A stretch of 64,000 nt of DNA from Hyphomonadaceae bacterium (GTDB lineage: Bacteria; Pseudomonadota; Alphaproteobacteria; Caulobacterales; Aquidulcibacteraceae). The notes beneath the pieces were generated by a model. The model ran no database searches. It was not told the origin of the DNA and was given only the letters and a program-made list of their open reading frames with translations. The translations under genes and the position numbers were made by a program. The stretch lies in NCBI GenBank assembly GCA_019753105.1, contig JAIELJ010000005.1:1-64000 (forward strand), in the 5' to 3' direction. Position 1 is the stretch's first letter. Every line of letters begins with the position of its first letter. Positions 19,294 to 28,483 of this stretch are shown here, piece after piece.

Positions 19294-19319
19294 AACACTT
19301 AAGTAGATGCTTAAGTGTT
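19294..19319 (-). promoter_or_regulatory. Palindromic operator at the ArsR gene start
   Basis: AACACTTAAG, spacer TAGATG, CTTAAGTGTT: a perfect 10-bp inverted repeat ending on the base next to the ArsR start codon. AT-rich palindromes of this spacing suit dimeric ArsR proteins, so autoregulation is likely. There is no room for a leader RNA with a ribosome binding site outside the palindrome. Confidence 0.75.
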
Positions 19320-19388
19320 CATTGGCAAGTCGCGCATCCAAAACGCCTCGCGGCGGCTGCATACTTCCCGAAACTGGAGGCGAGTCTG

Positions 19389-19790
19389 ATGATTTCGGGC
19401 GGTATGGAACGCTGGATGGTGGCGTTGTTCATCTTTGGCGCGGTTGCGGTGTCGATGCTCGCTGCCGGGTGGGCGCAGTATCTTGAGCACCAGCGCCGCA
19501 AGCAGGCGATGGATGTCATCAAGGCCGCCATAGAGGCGGGCAGAGAAGCGCCGCCGATCGTTTACGAGCAGCTCGCCAAGGCAGGACAATCGAAGCCGCC
19601 CTGGGGCGAAGTCGTCGTGTTCACCGCGCTTAGCTTTGGCTTCTGGATCGGGTTCGCGAATGCCGAGGGCGAGCAGCGCACGGGCTTCATGGTGGTGGCC
19701 GCGACTATGACGTTGACTGCGATTGGTTGCCTGGCGCTCGCGATCATGCGTCCCGATCGCGGCGGCGGCAAAGACGATGAGTCCGCATGA
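19389..19790 (+). CDS. Two-/three-helix membrane protein, module A (DUF6249-like)
   Basis: 133 residues with a hydrophobic N-terminal helix (about 8-27), a charged cytoplasmic stretch (HQRRKQAMDVIKAAIEAGREAPP), and two more helices. The charged stretch resembles the DUF6249-type membrane proteins, and the same layout recurs in the gene at 20692. GGAGG precedes the ATG. Its last 14 bases overlap the sigma factor gene. A role in sensing or in control of the sigma factor is inference from position only. Confidence 0.72.
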   Translation: MISGGMERWMVALFIFGAVAVSMLAAGWAQYLEHQRRKQAMDVIKAAIEAGREAPPIVYEQLAKAGQSKPPWGEVVVFTALSFGFWIGFANAEGEQRTGFMVVAATMTLTAIGCLALAIMRPDRGGGKDDESA

Positions 19791-20307
19791 AGAAGCGCGT
19801 CTCATCGCCGCCGCGCGCCGGGGAGACAGCCGGGCGTTCGCAGCGTTGGTGGACGCGCACCAGCAGGCCGTGCGCGGCTTTTTTCGACGTTTTGCCGGGC
19901 ATTGGGCTGAAGCGGACGATATCGCGCAGGAAGCGTTCGTGACCGCGTGGAGCAAGCTTTCGCGCTTTGAGGGGCGATCGAGTTTTCGCTCTTGGGTGTG
20001 CGGCATCGGCTATCGCATCGCGCGTGACGCGCGGCGCGCACACGGACGCGGCGCCGTGCGCGACAATGACTGGGCGAGCGTGCACGACGATCGCGACGCC
20101 GCCGCGCCGCTCGAAGATCGCATCGCGCTCGCCAAGGCGATGGCAGAATTACCTGACGATCAGCGGGCCGCGGTGGCGCTCTGTTTGGGTGAGGGCTTTT
20201 CGCACACCGAAGCAGCTGCAATCCTGGCGCTGCCGCTTGGCACGGTTAAATCTCATGTGACCCGTGGCCGTGAGCGATTACTCTCGCGCCTTCGTGGAGA
20301 CGATTAA
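19777..20307 (+). CDS. ECF-type RNA polymerase sigma factor, module A
   Basis: 176 residues. Region 2 is AADDIAQEAFVTAWSKL-like (EADDIAQEAFVTAW near residue 45), which contacts core polymerase and the -10 element; region 4 has LPDDQRAAVALCLGEGFSHTEAAAIL and LPLGTVKSHVTRGRERL, the -35-binding helix-turn-helix. The start chosen is the ATG at 19777, which lies inside the preceding gene; the ORF track begins 18 codons upstream in unrelated sequence. The stop overlaps the next gene as TAATG. Confidence 0.92.
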   Translation: MSPHEEARLIAAARRGDSRAFAALVDAHQQAVRGFFRRFAGHWAEADDIAQEAFVTAWSKLSRFEGRSSFRSWVCGIGYRIARDARRAHGRGAVRDNDWASVHDDRDAAAPLEDRIALAKAMAELPDDQRAAVALCLGEGFSHTEAAAILALPLGTVKSHVTRGRERLLSRLRGDD

Positions 20308-20612
20308 TGGACGATGAAGCCCGTCTCGCGCGCGCCTTGGGCGCGCCGGCAGCGCCGAAGCGCGACGCCGCCTTCACGCTCGGGGTCATGCGCGAGGCCG
20401 AGCGCCAACGCTTCCGGCGCGCCTGGCTGCTCAGCCTGTTGCGGACCGCTGGCGTGGCCGCCGCGGGGGCGGCGCTCGCTGTTCCGCTTATGGGCTGGGC
20501 GCCCGGGAACCTGGCCGCCCTCCAGAATGGCCTGCTGACCGCCGGTTCCTTACTGGCGCTGGTGTCGTTTGCCCGGATCATGTCACAACGGCTTTCGATA
20601 GCCGCCCGCTGA
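20307..20612 (+). CDS. Small membrane protein, possible anti-sigma, module A
   Basis: 101 residues. A short N-terminal polar region (EARLARALGAPAAPKRDAAFTLGVMREAER) precedes two hydrophobic helices at about 44-63 and 68-88. The layout D..L...L..P..D..F...V is shared with the protein at 21643 that follows the second sigma factor, so both probably hold the sigma factor at the membrane. There is no zinc (HxxxCxxC) anti-sigma motif. The start overlaps the sigma factor stop codon. Confidence 0.65.
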   Translation: MDDEARLARALGAPAAPKRDAAFTLGVMREAERQRFRRAWLLSLLRTAGVAAAGAALAVPLMGWAPGNLAALQNGLLTAGSLLALVSFARIMSQRLSIAAR

Positions 20613-20691
20613 GCACGTGCATCCAAAGCCTCCGGCCCGGGCATCTATGACGTAAATGGGGCATGAGACCCCGGGCTATGGAGAGCAAATT

Positions 20692-21078
20692 ATGGGTGCC
20701 GATGTCTTTGTGCCCTTTGTGTTTTTTGGGTTTTTGGCGGCCGTTATTCTGGTCCCGATCTGGCTGAAGGAACGGACCAAACAGTCTGCTCACCAGCTTT
20801 TGTCGCAGGCTCTGGAGAAGGGCCAACAGCTCGATCCGGCGCTGATGCGCCAGCTGACCGAGGGTCAAAAGCAGCAGCAGGACCGGCCACGCCGCACCTT
20901 GGGCAGTGGCGTCGTGCTCCTGGCGCTGGCGATCGGTTTCGTCGCCGCGAACTTCCTGGATGGCGGTGACTTCACCGGCGGCGCTCTGCTCACGGCGGCG
21001 GTGATCCTGGGGTCTTTGGGGGCGGCTTTCATCCTGCTCGCAATCGTGGATTATGCGTCCAAGAAGAAGGACCAGTGA
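20692..21078 (+). CDS. Two-/three-helix membrane protein, module B (DUF6249-like)
   Basis: 128 residues from the ATG at 20692, which has GGAGAG six bases upstream; the ORF track extends 12 codons further. An N-terminal helix (VFVPFVFFGFLAAVILVPIWL) is followed by KERTKQSAHQLLSQALEKGQQLDPALMRQL, which parallels the charged stretch of the module A protein, then two more helices and a Lys-rich end. It stands immediately before a second ECF sigma gene. Confidence 0.72.
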   Translation: MGADVFVPFVFFGFLAAVILVPIWLKERTKQSAHQLLSQALEKGQQLDPALMRQLTEGQKQQQDRPRRTLGSGVVLLALAIGFVAANFLDGGDFTGGALLTAAVILGSLGAAFILLAIVDYASKKKDQ

Positions 21079-21088
21079 GTGGTAATCG

Positions 21089-21646
21089 GTGGCCGCGCGG
21101 GGGTTCCTCAATCTGGCTCAGGCCACAGAAGCCGCGCTGATTATCGCGGCCCAGGCCAGGGATCAGGCGGCTTTCGGGGAACTCGTAAAGCGCCGGCAAG
21201 GTTGGGCGCGTGCGCTGCTCAGGCGAATGTGTTCGAGCCACGCCGAAGCTGATGATCTCGCTCAAGACGCGTTCATCAAGGCGTGGGAAAGATTGACGGA
21301 CCTGGAAACACCGGCAGCGTTCCCGGGTTGGTTTAGGAGAATTGCAGTAACGACTTTTCTGATGGCCAAACGGAAGCAGAAGGCGATCTTCGAGGAGATC
21401 GACGATGCTTCCCCGATCGCAGCCGAGGGGAGCACCCCGGAAGCCGCGGCCGGCGCCAAGATTGACCTGGAAAAGGCTCTTGCGATGCTTTCAGATGCTG
21501 AGAGACTGTGTGTGACGTTGAACCACGGAGAAGGGCTCAGTCACTCTGAAATTGTAGAAATCACGGGTCTTCCCCTCGGCACCGTGAAATCACACGTACT
21601 AAGGGGGACCGAGAAACTGAAACGGCTATTGGAACCGGCGACATGA
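21089..21646 (+). CDS. ECF-type RNA polymerase sigma factor, module B
   Basis: 185 residues with a GTG start 10 bases after the membrane protein gene. Region 2 is HAEADDLAQDAFIKAWERL near residue 51; region 4 is LSDAERLCVTLNHGEGLSHSEIVEITGLPLGTVKSHVLRGTEKL. It is a paralogue of the module A factor, with the HTH segment LPLGTVKSHV conserved in both. It overlaps the next gene by four bases (ATGA). Confidence 0.92.
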   Translation: MAARGFLNLAQATEAALIIAAQARDQAAFGELVKRRQGWARALLRRMCSSHAEADDLAQDAFIKAWERLTDLETPAAFPGWFRRIAVTTFLMAKRKQKAIFEEIDDASPIAAEGSTPEAAAGAKIDLEKALAMLSDAERLCVTLNHGEGLSHSEIVEITGLPLGTVKSHVLRGTEKLKRLLEPAT

Positions 21647-22032
21647 ACGACTTTGACGCTCTTCTGAAGCGCTCCTTCGCGGAGGCCCCCGAACCAGCCG
21701 ATGACGGCTTTTCGGTGCAGATTAGTCGCGCCGTCGCTCATCGCGAGAAAACGGCGAAGGTCCGCAATGCCGCCTACACAGTTGGCATGGCCGCCGCGGC
21801 CGCAGCGGTTTGCTACGGCGCCTACGGTTTGATGGGCTTGTACGGCCAGGAAGTTCTGGCCACGGCCGGCTTGGAAGTGGCGCGCGTCCATGGTGCGCTG
21901 AGCGGCGCCCCGTCCGTGGGCGGCGCAGCCCAAGGCATGCTTCAGTCATTCGGCGCAGGCCTGACCCAGATGCTGCTTGTGTTCGGCGCGCTGGCTGGCG
22001 GCGCTGTGGCGTATCGCGCCGCTCAGGACTAA
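21643..22032 (+). CDS. Small membrane protein, possible anti-sigma, module B
   Basis: 129 residues. The N-terminus (FDALLKRSFAEAPEPADDGFSVQISRAV) matches the position and spacing of the module A partner; two hydrophobic stretches follow at about 45-66 and 100-124. The coupled start and the repeated gene order argue for an anti-sigma role, but no known anti-sigma domain is recognisable and this is inference. Confidence 0.65.
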   Translation: MNDFDALLKRSFAEAPEPADDGFSVQISRAVAHREKTAKVRNAAYTVGMAAAAAAVCYGAYGLMGLYGQEVLATAGLEVARVHGALSGAPSVGGAAQGMLQSFGAGLTQMLLVFGALAGGAVAYRAAQD

Positions 22033-22109
22033 GGCTCACCCCACTGGGGTCGCGGCTGGCGCTGCATTGCAGCAAGGGCTAATTCTGCGGCCTTAGTCAG
22101 CGAGGGCCA

Positions 22110-22976
22110 ATGTCGCGCCATTCCGAAACTGTCCGCCGCCTTACTGCGCCCGATATTCGCGCGCGCAAAGGCGGGGAGCCGATCGTGTGCCTGACGGCCT
22201 ACACAGCGCCGATGGCGGAGCTTCTGGATCCGCACTGCGACTTGCTTCTGGTCGGCGATAGCGTCGGCATGGTGGTGCATGGCCTGCCCAACACTGTGGG
22301 TGTTTCGCTGGAAATGATGATCATGCACGGCCAGGCCGTTATGCGCGGCGCGCAGAAGGCGATGGTCGTCGTCGACATGCCGTTTGGCACGTATGAGTCG
22401 AGCCCTGAGCTTGCCTTTGCCAACGCCACACGCGTGCTGAAGGAGACGGGCGCTGCGGCCGTGAAGGTCGAGGCCGGGGCCTATGTCGGCGACACGATCG
22501 CTTATCTTGTCCAGCGCGGCATTCCGGTGATGGGCCACGTGGGCCTGCGCCCACAGGCGGTCAACGTAGACGGGAAATTTCGCGCCAAGGGGCGAACGGA
22601 GGAGGAGCGCGCGATCGTGCTCGCGGAAGCCAAGGCCGCCGACGACGCCGGTGCCTTTGCGATCGTCATCGAGGGCGTCGACGAAGCACTCGCTCCCGAA
22701 ATAACCGCGGCCGTTTCAGCGCCGACAATCGGCATTGGCGCCTCGGCCCAATGCGACGGCCAAATCCTCGTCACCGACGACATGCTGGGTCTTTTCGACT
22801 GGACCCCCAAGTTCGTCCGCCGTTACGGGGACCTGAAGGGGGTTATCGACAAGGCCGTGGGCGAATATGCAGCCGATGTCCGGAACCGCCGTTTTCCTGC
22901 CGCAGCCGAAACCTATGCCCTCAGGGGCAATGCGGCGCGGCAGCCGCGCGTTGCCCGGGGCGACAAGCGCGGCTAG
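22110..22976 (+). CDS. panB: 3-methyl-2-oxobutanoate hydroxymethyltransferase
   Basis: 288 residues. It adds a hydroxymethyl group from methylenetetrahydrofolate to ketoisovalerate, the first committed step of pantothenate and coenzyme A synthesis. Signature stretches are [30 protein letters not shown] (metal site), [11 protein letters not shown] and the catalytic Glu in [15 protein letters not shown], followed by [13 protein letters not shown]. It is 20 residues longer than the E. coli enzyme because of a C-terminal Arg-rich tail. It appears to be a single gene; panC is not adjacent. Confidence 0.96.
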   Translation: MSRHSETVRRLTAPDIRARKGGEPIVCLTAYTAPMAELLDPHCDLLLVGDSVGMVVHGLPNTVGVSLEMMIMHGQAVMRGAQKAMVVVDMPFGTYESSPELAFANATRVLKETGAAAVKVEAGAYVGDTIAYLVQRGIPVMGHVGLRPQAVNVDGKFRAKGRTEEERAIVLAEAKAADDAGAFAIVIEGVDEALAPEITAAVSAPTIGIGASAQCDGQILVTDDMLGLFDWTPKFVRRYGDLKGVIDKAVGEYAADVRNRRFPAAAETYALRGNAARQPRVARGDKRG

Positions 22977-23042
22977 CTTGCGCGCAATTTTCAGGGGGGA
23001 CTGGGTCGCCACTCCAGGGCGGGCCCAGGTCAGGATTGATTT

Positions 23043-23756
23043 GTGACCAACGATACCGACAGCTTTGTCCACGAAGTCGATGAGAGCCTGCGTCAGGATC
23101 GCATCACGACATTCTTGCGCCAGTGGGGGGTCTTCATCCTCGCCGGCTTTGTCGCGATCATCCTCGCGGTGGTCGCCTGGCAAGTGTGGCGCGCCTATAG
23201 CGTCGACCAAGCGCGCAACGCGGCGGAGGCCTACGCCGCCGCGCAAACATTAGCGCGCGATGGCGATCTCGACGGCGCCAAGACGGCGTTTGAAGGTCTA
23301 CGCGAAACCGGACCGCGCGTTTATCGCGTCATGGCGCACATGGAATTGGCCGCAGTGCTGCAGGCGCAAGGCGACCTTGAAGCGGCGCTCGCAGAATTCG
23401 ACGCCGCTGCCGAAAAAGCCAACGATCCGATCATGCGCGTGAGCGCACAAATGCGCGCCGCCTACATCGCCGCCGACACCGCCGACTTCGACACGCTGCA
23501 AACGCGTCTGACGCCGATCATCGAGTCCGAGTCGCGCTTCTCATATCTCGCGCGCGAGCTGCTCGCGATGGAAGCGTGGGAAGCCGGCCAAAACGATCTC
23601 GCACGCGATACGCTTGAAGCGCTGACACTCGCATTCGACGCGCCGGAAGCCGTCCGTCAACGCGCGCAAATCGCGCTCTCAGTCATCGGCCCAGCGCCGC
23701 AAACCTCAGCGGACGGCGCAGCTGCACCCGCGCCCTCCGAAGGAGACAATCAATGA
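23043..23756 (+). CDS. YfgM-like TPR-related inner membrane protein
   Basis: 237 residues with a GTG start. A cytoplasmic N-terminus of about 25 residues precedes a transmembrane helix (VFILAGFVAIILAVVAW) and a periplasmic helical repeat region (DUF2133/YfgM-like) rich in Ala/Glu. Proteins of this class associate with the Sec translocon and periplasmic chaperones. It precedes bamB and der exactly as yfgM-bamB-der are arranged in enterobacteria, which supports the call. It overlaps bamB by four bases. Confidence 0.87.
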   Translation: MTNDTDSFVHEVDESLRQDRITTFLRQWGVFILAGFVAIILAVVAWQVWRAYSVDQARNAAEAYAAAQTLARDGDLDGAKTAFEGLRETGPRVYRVMAHMELAAVLQAQGDLEAALAEFDAAAEKANDPIMRVSAQMRAAYIAADTADFDTLQTRLTPIIESESRFSYLARELLAMEAWEAGQNDLARDTLEALTLAFDAPEAVRQRAQIALSVIGPAPQTSADGAAAPAPSEGDNQ

Positions 23757-25126
23757 CCCGTTTGGCAAAGAGCCGTTTGGGACCGATCGCCGTACTCGCT
23801 GCGGCCGCTGCTTTGTCGGCATGCTCGACTGTTGAGCGCGTCGGCAGTGCGCTGAACCCGTTCGATGGCGGCGGCGAAGCAGCACCCACAGCGCGTCCGG
23901 ATGACGGACGCGTGTCGGTGCTCGCGTTCGAACAAGAGCTGACACCCGATCCGGCGCTTGCAGCCACCCGCATCTCGGTGCCGGCTGCTGTAGATTTGGT
24001 CGAGTGGAGCCAACCCGGCGGTGTCGCAGACAACTCGCCGCCCAACTCGCGCGGCGCGGCCGTGCTTGAGCGCGCCTGGCGCGCTGATCTTGGCTCTGGC
24101 TCGACCAATCGCGTGCAAGTGGCGTCGCCGCCGGTGATCGCATCAGGCCGGCTCTACTTCCTCGACTCGGATCATCGTGTGATCGCGGTCGATGCAAGCA
24201 ACGGCCGCCGCTTGTGGAGCCAGCAGATCCGCTCCGAGGCGCGTGACCGCCACGCGCGCGGCGGCGGCGTCGCCGTCTCCGGCGGACGCGTGTTCGTGAC
24301 GACCGGTTATGGCTTCATGGTCGCGCTCGATGCGGCATCAGGCGAAGAAGTGTGGCGCACGGAAGCAAGCGCGCCGTTCCACTCGGCGCCGACAGTGGCC
24401 GGAGGCCGCGTCTACGCGATCACCAATGATAGCGAGTTGATCGCGTTCGACACGTCAGACGGCTCGGTGCAATGGAACCACCAGGCTATCGCCGAACCGG
24501 CACGCATCCTCTCTGCGCCGAGCGTTGCGGTCGCGAACGATTCAGTGATTGCGCCGTTCGCGTCAGGCGAACTCGTCGCTTTGCTCGCCGCCAATGGCCG
24601 GCGCTTGTGGAGCGACTCGGTCGCGCGTTCATCGAGCCTCACCTCGCTGTCGGCCATCAATGATATTGCCGGCCGTCCGGTCGTGCAGAATGGCGTCGTC
24701 TACGCCGCCAGCCATTCCGGCTTGATCGCCGCCATCGATCTGCGCAGCGGCAACCGCATCTGGGCGCGCAACTTCGCATCGACGCAAACGCCATGGATCG
24801 CTGGCGACGTGGTGTATGCCGTGAGCACGGATGGCGTGCTCGTCGCGCTCAATCGTGAAAGCGGCAACGCCTATTGGGTCCGCCAGCTGCGCCGCTTCGA
24901 GAACGAAGAGAATCGGAGCGGCCGCGTCGCTTGGCAGGGCCCGATCATGGTTGGCGGACGTCTGATCCTGGCCAACTCTGTCGGCGATGTGATCGCGGTG
25001 ACGCCTGAGAACGGCCAGACCGTCGCTGAAGCCGATGCCGGTGGTGCGGTGTTCATTCCGCCGGTCGTGGCGGGTGGCAACATCTATGTCGTGACCGACG
25101 AAGCTCGCCTCGTCGTGTTCAACTGA
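23753..25126 (+). CDS. bamB: Outer membrane assembly lipoprotein BamB-like (PQQ repeats)
   Basis: 457 residues. The lipobox LSAC places the lipidated Cys near residue 24. The rest is an eight-bladed beta-propeller of PQQ-like repeats, seen as recurring VIAVDASNGRRLWSQQ, FMVALDAASGEEVWRTEA and IAAIDLRSGNRIWARNF. BamB is the beta-propeller subunit of the BAM complex that inserts outer membrane proteins. The N-terminal linker (30-100) is longer than in enterobacteria. It sits in a coupled cluster between the YfgM-like gene and der. Confidence 0.9.
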   Translation: MTRLAKSRLGPIAVLAAAAALSACSTVERVGSALNPFDGGGEAAPTARPDDGRVSVLAFEQELTPDPALAATRISVPAAVDLVEWSQPGGVADNSPPNSRGAAVLERAWRADLGSGSTNRVQVASPPVIASGRLYFLDSDHRVIAVDASNGRRLWSQQIRSEARDRHARGGGVAVSGGRVFVTTGYGFMVALDAASGEEVWRTEASAPFHSAPTVAGGRVYAITNDSELIAFDTSDGSVQWNHQAIAEPARILSAPSVAVANDSVIAPFASGELVALLAANGRRLWSDSVARSSSLTSLSAINDIAGRPVVQNGVVYAASHSGLIAAIDLRSGNRIWARNFASTQTPWIAGDVVYAVSTDGVLVALNRESGNAYWVRQLRRFENEENRSGRVAWQGPIMVGGRLILANSVGDVIAVTPENGQTVAEADAGGAVFIPPVVAGGNIYVVTDEARLVVFN

Positions 25127-25137
25127 TTGATGGCGCC

Positions 25138-26478
25138 ATGACGATCAAGCTCGCGATTGTCGGGCGCCCAAATGTCGGCAAGTCCACTTTGTTCAACCGC
25201 TTGCACGGCAAGAAGGTTGCGATCGTGGATGATACGCCCGGCGTCACGCGTGATCGACGCCAGGGCGCAGGGCGTCTTGGCGATCTCGACTTTACGCTGA
25301 TCGATACAGCAGGCTTCGAGGATGTGACGGACTCGTCGCTCGAGTCGCGCATGCGCGAGCAGACGGAAGTCGCGATCAATGAAGCGGACGTCATTCTCTT
25401 TCTGATTGACGCCCGCGTCGGCGTGACGCCGCTCGATGAAGCGTTCGCCGCTTTGCTGCGCCGTGCGGACAAACCCGTCGTGCTCGCAGCCAACAAGGCC
25501 GAGGGCCGGGCTGGCGATATCGGCATCAGCGAGGCGTACGCGCTGGGCCTCGGCGAGCCCATCGCGCTCTCGGCTGAGCATGGCGAGGGCATGAGCGAAC
25601 TCTACGCAGCGATCGCACCACACGCGCCCGTGCCCGGCGAAGCCAGCGCCGAGGCGCTGGATCGGCCGATCCAACTTGCGATCGTCGGCCGGCCAAACGC
25701 CGGCAAGTCCACCCTGATCAACGCGATGATCGGTGAGGATCGTCTGCTCGTCGGCCCTGAAGCCGGCATCACGCGCGACTCCATCGCCATCGATTGGAAC
25801 TGGAACGGCAAGCCCTACAAACTCGTCGACACAGCCGGCATGCGAAAGAAGGCGAAGGTCCAAGAGAAGCTCGAGCGTATGTCGGTGGGCGATAGCCTCC
25901 ATGCCATTCGCTTCGCCGACGTCTGCGTGTTGGTGATGGATTCTGAAGAAGCGTTCGAGAAGCAGGACATCGTCATCGCCGATCTGGTCGAGCGCGAAGG
26001 CCGTGCACTCGTCTTCGCGCTGGCCAAGTGGGACAAGATTGCGGACGCGCGTGCACATTTCGAAGAGATGACGCTGGTCGCGCGTGAGCGCGTTCCGCAG
26101 GCGCGCGGCGCGCCCATCGTAACGCTCGCAGCGCAGGCAGGCGTTGGACTTGATCGGCTGATGAAGGCTGTCGATCAGGCGCACACGGATTGGACCGCGC
26201 GTGTCAAAACCAAAGACCTGAACGAATGGCTCTACGAGACCATTCAGCGGCATCCTCCGCCGGCCGTCCGCGGTAAACGCATCAAGCCACGCTACCTCAC
26301 TCAGATCAAATCGCGCCCGCCAACCTTCGTGCTCATCTGCTCGCGGGCGGAAGACATGCCGGAGAGCTACAAACGCTATCTGGTGAACGGCTTGCGTGAC
26401 GCGTTCAATCTGCACGCCACGCCGATCCGGCTGGTAGTGAAGGCCGGCAAGAATCCCTACGCCGAAGGCGAAGGCTAG
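25138..26478 (+). CDS. der: Ribosome-associated double GTPase Der (EngA)
   Basis: 446 residues with two GTPase domains and a C-terminal KH-like domain. G1 motifs are GRPNVGKSTLFNRL (residue 8) and GRPNAGKSTLINAM (residue 184); G3 motifs are DTAGFED and DTAGMRK. Der is required for 50S subunit maturation. Its end touches the end of the convergent DUF2059 gene. Confidence 0.96.
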   Translation: MTIKLAIVGRPNVGKSTLFNRLHGKKVAIVDDTPGVTRDRRQGAGRLGDLDFTLIDTAGFEDVTDSSLESRMREQTEVAINEADVILFLIDARVGVTPLDEAFAALLRRADKPVVLAANKAEGRAGDIGISEAYALGLGEPIALSAEHGEGMSELYAAIAPHAPVPGEASAEALDRPIQLAIVGRPNAGKSTLINAMIGEDRLLVGPEAGITRDSIAIDWNWNGKPYKLVDTAGMRKKAKVQEKLERMSVGDSLHAIRFADVCVLVMDSEEAFEKQDIVIADLVEREGRALVFALAKWDKIADARAHFEEMTLVARERVPQARGAPIVTLAAQAGVGLDRLMKAVDQAHTDWTARVKTKDLNEWLYETIQRHPPPAVRGKRIKPRYLTQIKSRPPTFVLICSRAEDMPESYKRYLVNGLRDAFNLHATPIRLVVKAGKNPYAEGEG

Positions 26479-27183
26479 CTATTGGCGCCAGCCTGGCGGG
26501 CATTGTTCGCCGATGATTGCGCACATGTCGCGCCGCAGCCGAGCAGCAATGTGCGGTGCGCCCGTCGCTGCTTGCCCGACTTCCGACATCAGCACGCCGA
26601 GTTCGGCCGTGCGAGCTTGAAATGCGGCGCCGCCAGCTGTCTGTGAGAAACGCTCCAATGCTTCGGTCTCGGCGGGCGAGGGCGCAGTGGTCGGTGCCGT
26701 GCGGTTTGCTTCTGCGTTGACGCCATCGATGACGCTGCGGCGGAAGAGGGCCGAACCCTCTGGCGAACGCATGTAAGCGCTGATGTCGCTAAGCTCCGCT
26801 TCGCTGAACAGCAGCGCCATGCGCGGCGCAAAGCGCGTGATCAAGTCAGGGGCACCGCGAACCGCCTCTTCCTGGCCAATCGGACCGATGCCATCGATGT
26901 AGGTCGTGATTGCTTGCTGACGCTGCGGCGTAAGCGTCGCGTAGAGCGGGGAACTGGTGATCTGCGCGCGAAATTGCGGCGCAAGCACTGAGTAAGCCTG
27001 GTAGGAGCCGGCGGAGATGGCGCCGCTCTCGATCAACATTGCGCTAAGCGTATCTTGCGCTGCCGCAATATGGCTGGCGCTGAAATTCATTTCTTGCGTG
27101 TTGTCGGACGAGGTTTGGCTCCATGCCGGTTGCGTCACAAAAGCGAGGCAAAGCCCCATGATCGCCGCAGCAAACAAGCGCAT
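26479..27183 (-). CDS. DUF2059 secreted/periplasmic protein
   Basis: 234 residues from the ATG at 27183, which begins a clear signal peptide (MRLFAAAIMGLCLAFVTQPAWSQ); the longer ORF adds 12 unlikely codons. The helical body with LTRFAPRMALLFSEAELSDISAYMRSPEGSALFRR is the DUF2059 pattern. Function of this family is unknown. It is convergent with der, so it is transcribed separately. Confidence 0.8.
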   Translation of the reverse strand: MRLFAAAIMGLCLAFVTQPAWSQTSSDNTQEMNFSASHIAAAQDTLSAMLIESGAISAGSYQAYSVLAPQFRAQITSSPLYATLTPQRQQAITTYIDGIGPIGQEEAVRGAPDLITRFAPRMALLFSEAELSDISAYMRSPEGSALFRRSVIDGVNAEANRTAPTTAPSPAETEALERFSQTAGGAAFQARTAELGVLMSEVGQAATGAPHIAARLRRDMCAIIGEQCPPGWRQ

Positions 27184-27296
27184 CGCACTATCCCCAAATC
27201 TTTCCCTCGCGCACGACATTAGAGAGCGGCTGGCAACCGCGCCAGTGCGTCAATGCAACGTGTGGTCCGTCGCATCACACCCGTCGGCAAGCGCGA

Positions 27297-28475
27297 TCAA
27301 AGCGCTTGCGCCGCCGCCCAGCCGCTCGACCAGGCCCACTGGAAATTATAGCCGCCGAGCCAGCCAGTGACGTCAACGGCTTCGCCGATAAAGAAGAGGC
27401 CGGGCACGGTGCGCGTTTCCATCGTCTTCTGTGAGAGCGCATCGGTGCTGATGCCGCCGACGGTGACTTCGGCTTTAGCGTAGCCTTCGTCGCCCGCTGG
27501 CGTGAGGCGCCAGGTTTTCAAACGCTGCATCGCCTCCACGAGTGCGGCATCCTTCAGATCGCCCAGGGGAGGCGCCGGCAACGTTTCGGCGAGCGCGCCA
27601 GCGAGGCGTTCCGATAACGCTTCACTCAGCGCGCTTTTGATATGCGCTTTAGGCCGTGCGCGTTTGCGTTGCGCCAGCCAATCATCGTTAGCGTCCGGCA
27701 TCCAGTCGACGCAGACGCTCTCGCCAGGCGCAAGGTAGGACGAGGCTTGCAGCACCGATGGGCCTGATAGTCCGCGATGCGTAAAGAGCGCCGCTTCGCG
27801 GAACGCGGCTTTGCCGGCGCTCACGACAACATCGGCAGACACGCCGCGCAGCGGGCTCATCCAAGCGAGATCGCGCTCGGCGAACGTCAGCGGCACGAGA
27901 CCTGGGCGCGTTGGTTCGATCGCGATGTCGAACTGGCGCGCAAGATCGTACGCGATGCCCGTCGCGCCGAGTTTTGGAATTGAGAGCCCGCCGGTCGCGA
28001 CCACCAAGGCAGTGCTCTCGAACGCGCCTTGGCTGGTCTCGATCACGAAGCAGTCTGCCTTGCGGACGCTGGTGATCTTGCAATGCGTGCTAATCGCGGC
28101 GTGCGCGGCGGCGCATTCGTCCAGAAGCATGCCAACGATGCGCGCCGAAGAGCGCGCGCCATCGCAGAAGAGTTGGCCCAGTGTTTTTTCGTAGTGATCG
28201 ATCCTGTGCTTGCGGATGAGAGCGATGAAGTCGTGCTGGGCGTGCCGCGTCAGCGCCGAGCGGGCGAAGTGTGGGTTGGCGCTGACGAAGCGCGACGGGT
28301 CGTTGGCGTTCAGATTGGTGAAGTTGCAGCGGCCGCCGCCGGAGATGAGAATCTTCGCGCCCGGATCGGCATTGTGCTCGAGCACGCGGACGCGTCGGCC
28401 GCGCTTGGCCGCGTGCATGGCGCAATAGAGACCAGCCGCACCTGCGCCGATGATGATGGCGTCATAGTGCGCCAT
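27297..28475 (-). CDS. BaiN/HI0933-type NAD(P)/FAD-dependent flavoprotein
   Basis: 392 residues. The FAD dinucleotide motif IIIGAGAAGLYCAMHAAKRG is at the N-terminus and the signature ILISGGGRCNFTN follows near residue 44; the C-terminus LFFIGEAVDVTGWLGGYNFQWAWSSGWAAA is typical of the group (TIGR03862-like subtype). Biochemical role is poorly defined. It is followed on the minus strand by no further gene; the SDR gene lies eight bases upstream. Confidence 0.9.
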   Translation of the reverse strand: MAHYDAIIIGAGAAGLYCAMHAAKRGRRVRVLEHNADPGAKILISGGGRCNFTNLNANDPSRFVSANPHFARSALTRHAQHDFIALIRKHRIDHYEKTLGQLFCDGARSSARIVGMLLDECAAAHAAISTHCKITSVRKADCFVIETSQGAFESTALVVATGGLSIPKLGATGIAYDLARQFDIAIEPTRPGLVPLTFAERDLAWMSPLRGVSADVVVSAGKAAFREAALFTHRGLSGPSVLQASSYLAPGESVCVDWMPDANDDWLAQRKRARPKAHIKSALSEALSERLAGALAETLPAPPLGDLKDAALVEAMQRLKTWRLTPAGDEGYAKAEVTVGGISTDALSQKTMETRTVPGLFFIGEAVDVTGWLGGYNFQWAWSSGWAAAQAL

Positions 28476-28483
28476 TGCGTGCC

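Noticed and set aside
25084-26415. 443-residue minus-strand ORF
   Set aside because: Antisense shadow of der, with Arg/His-rich composition and no fold.
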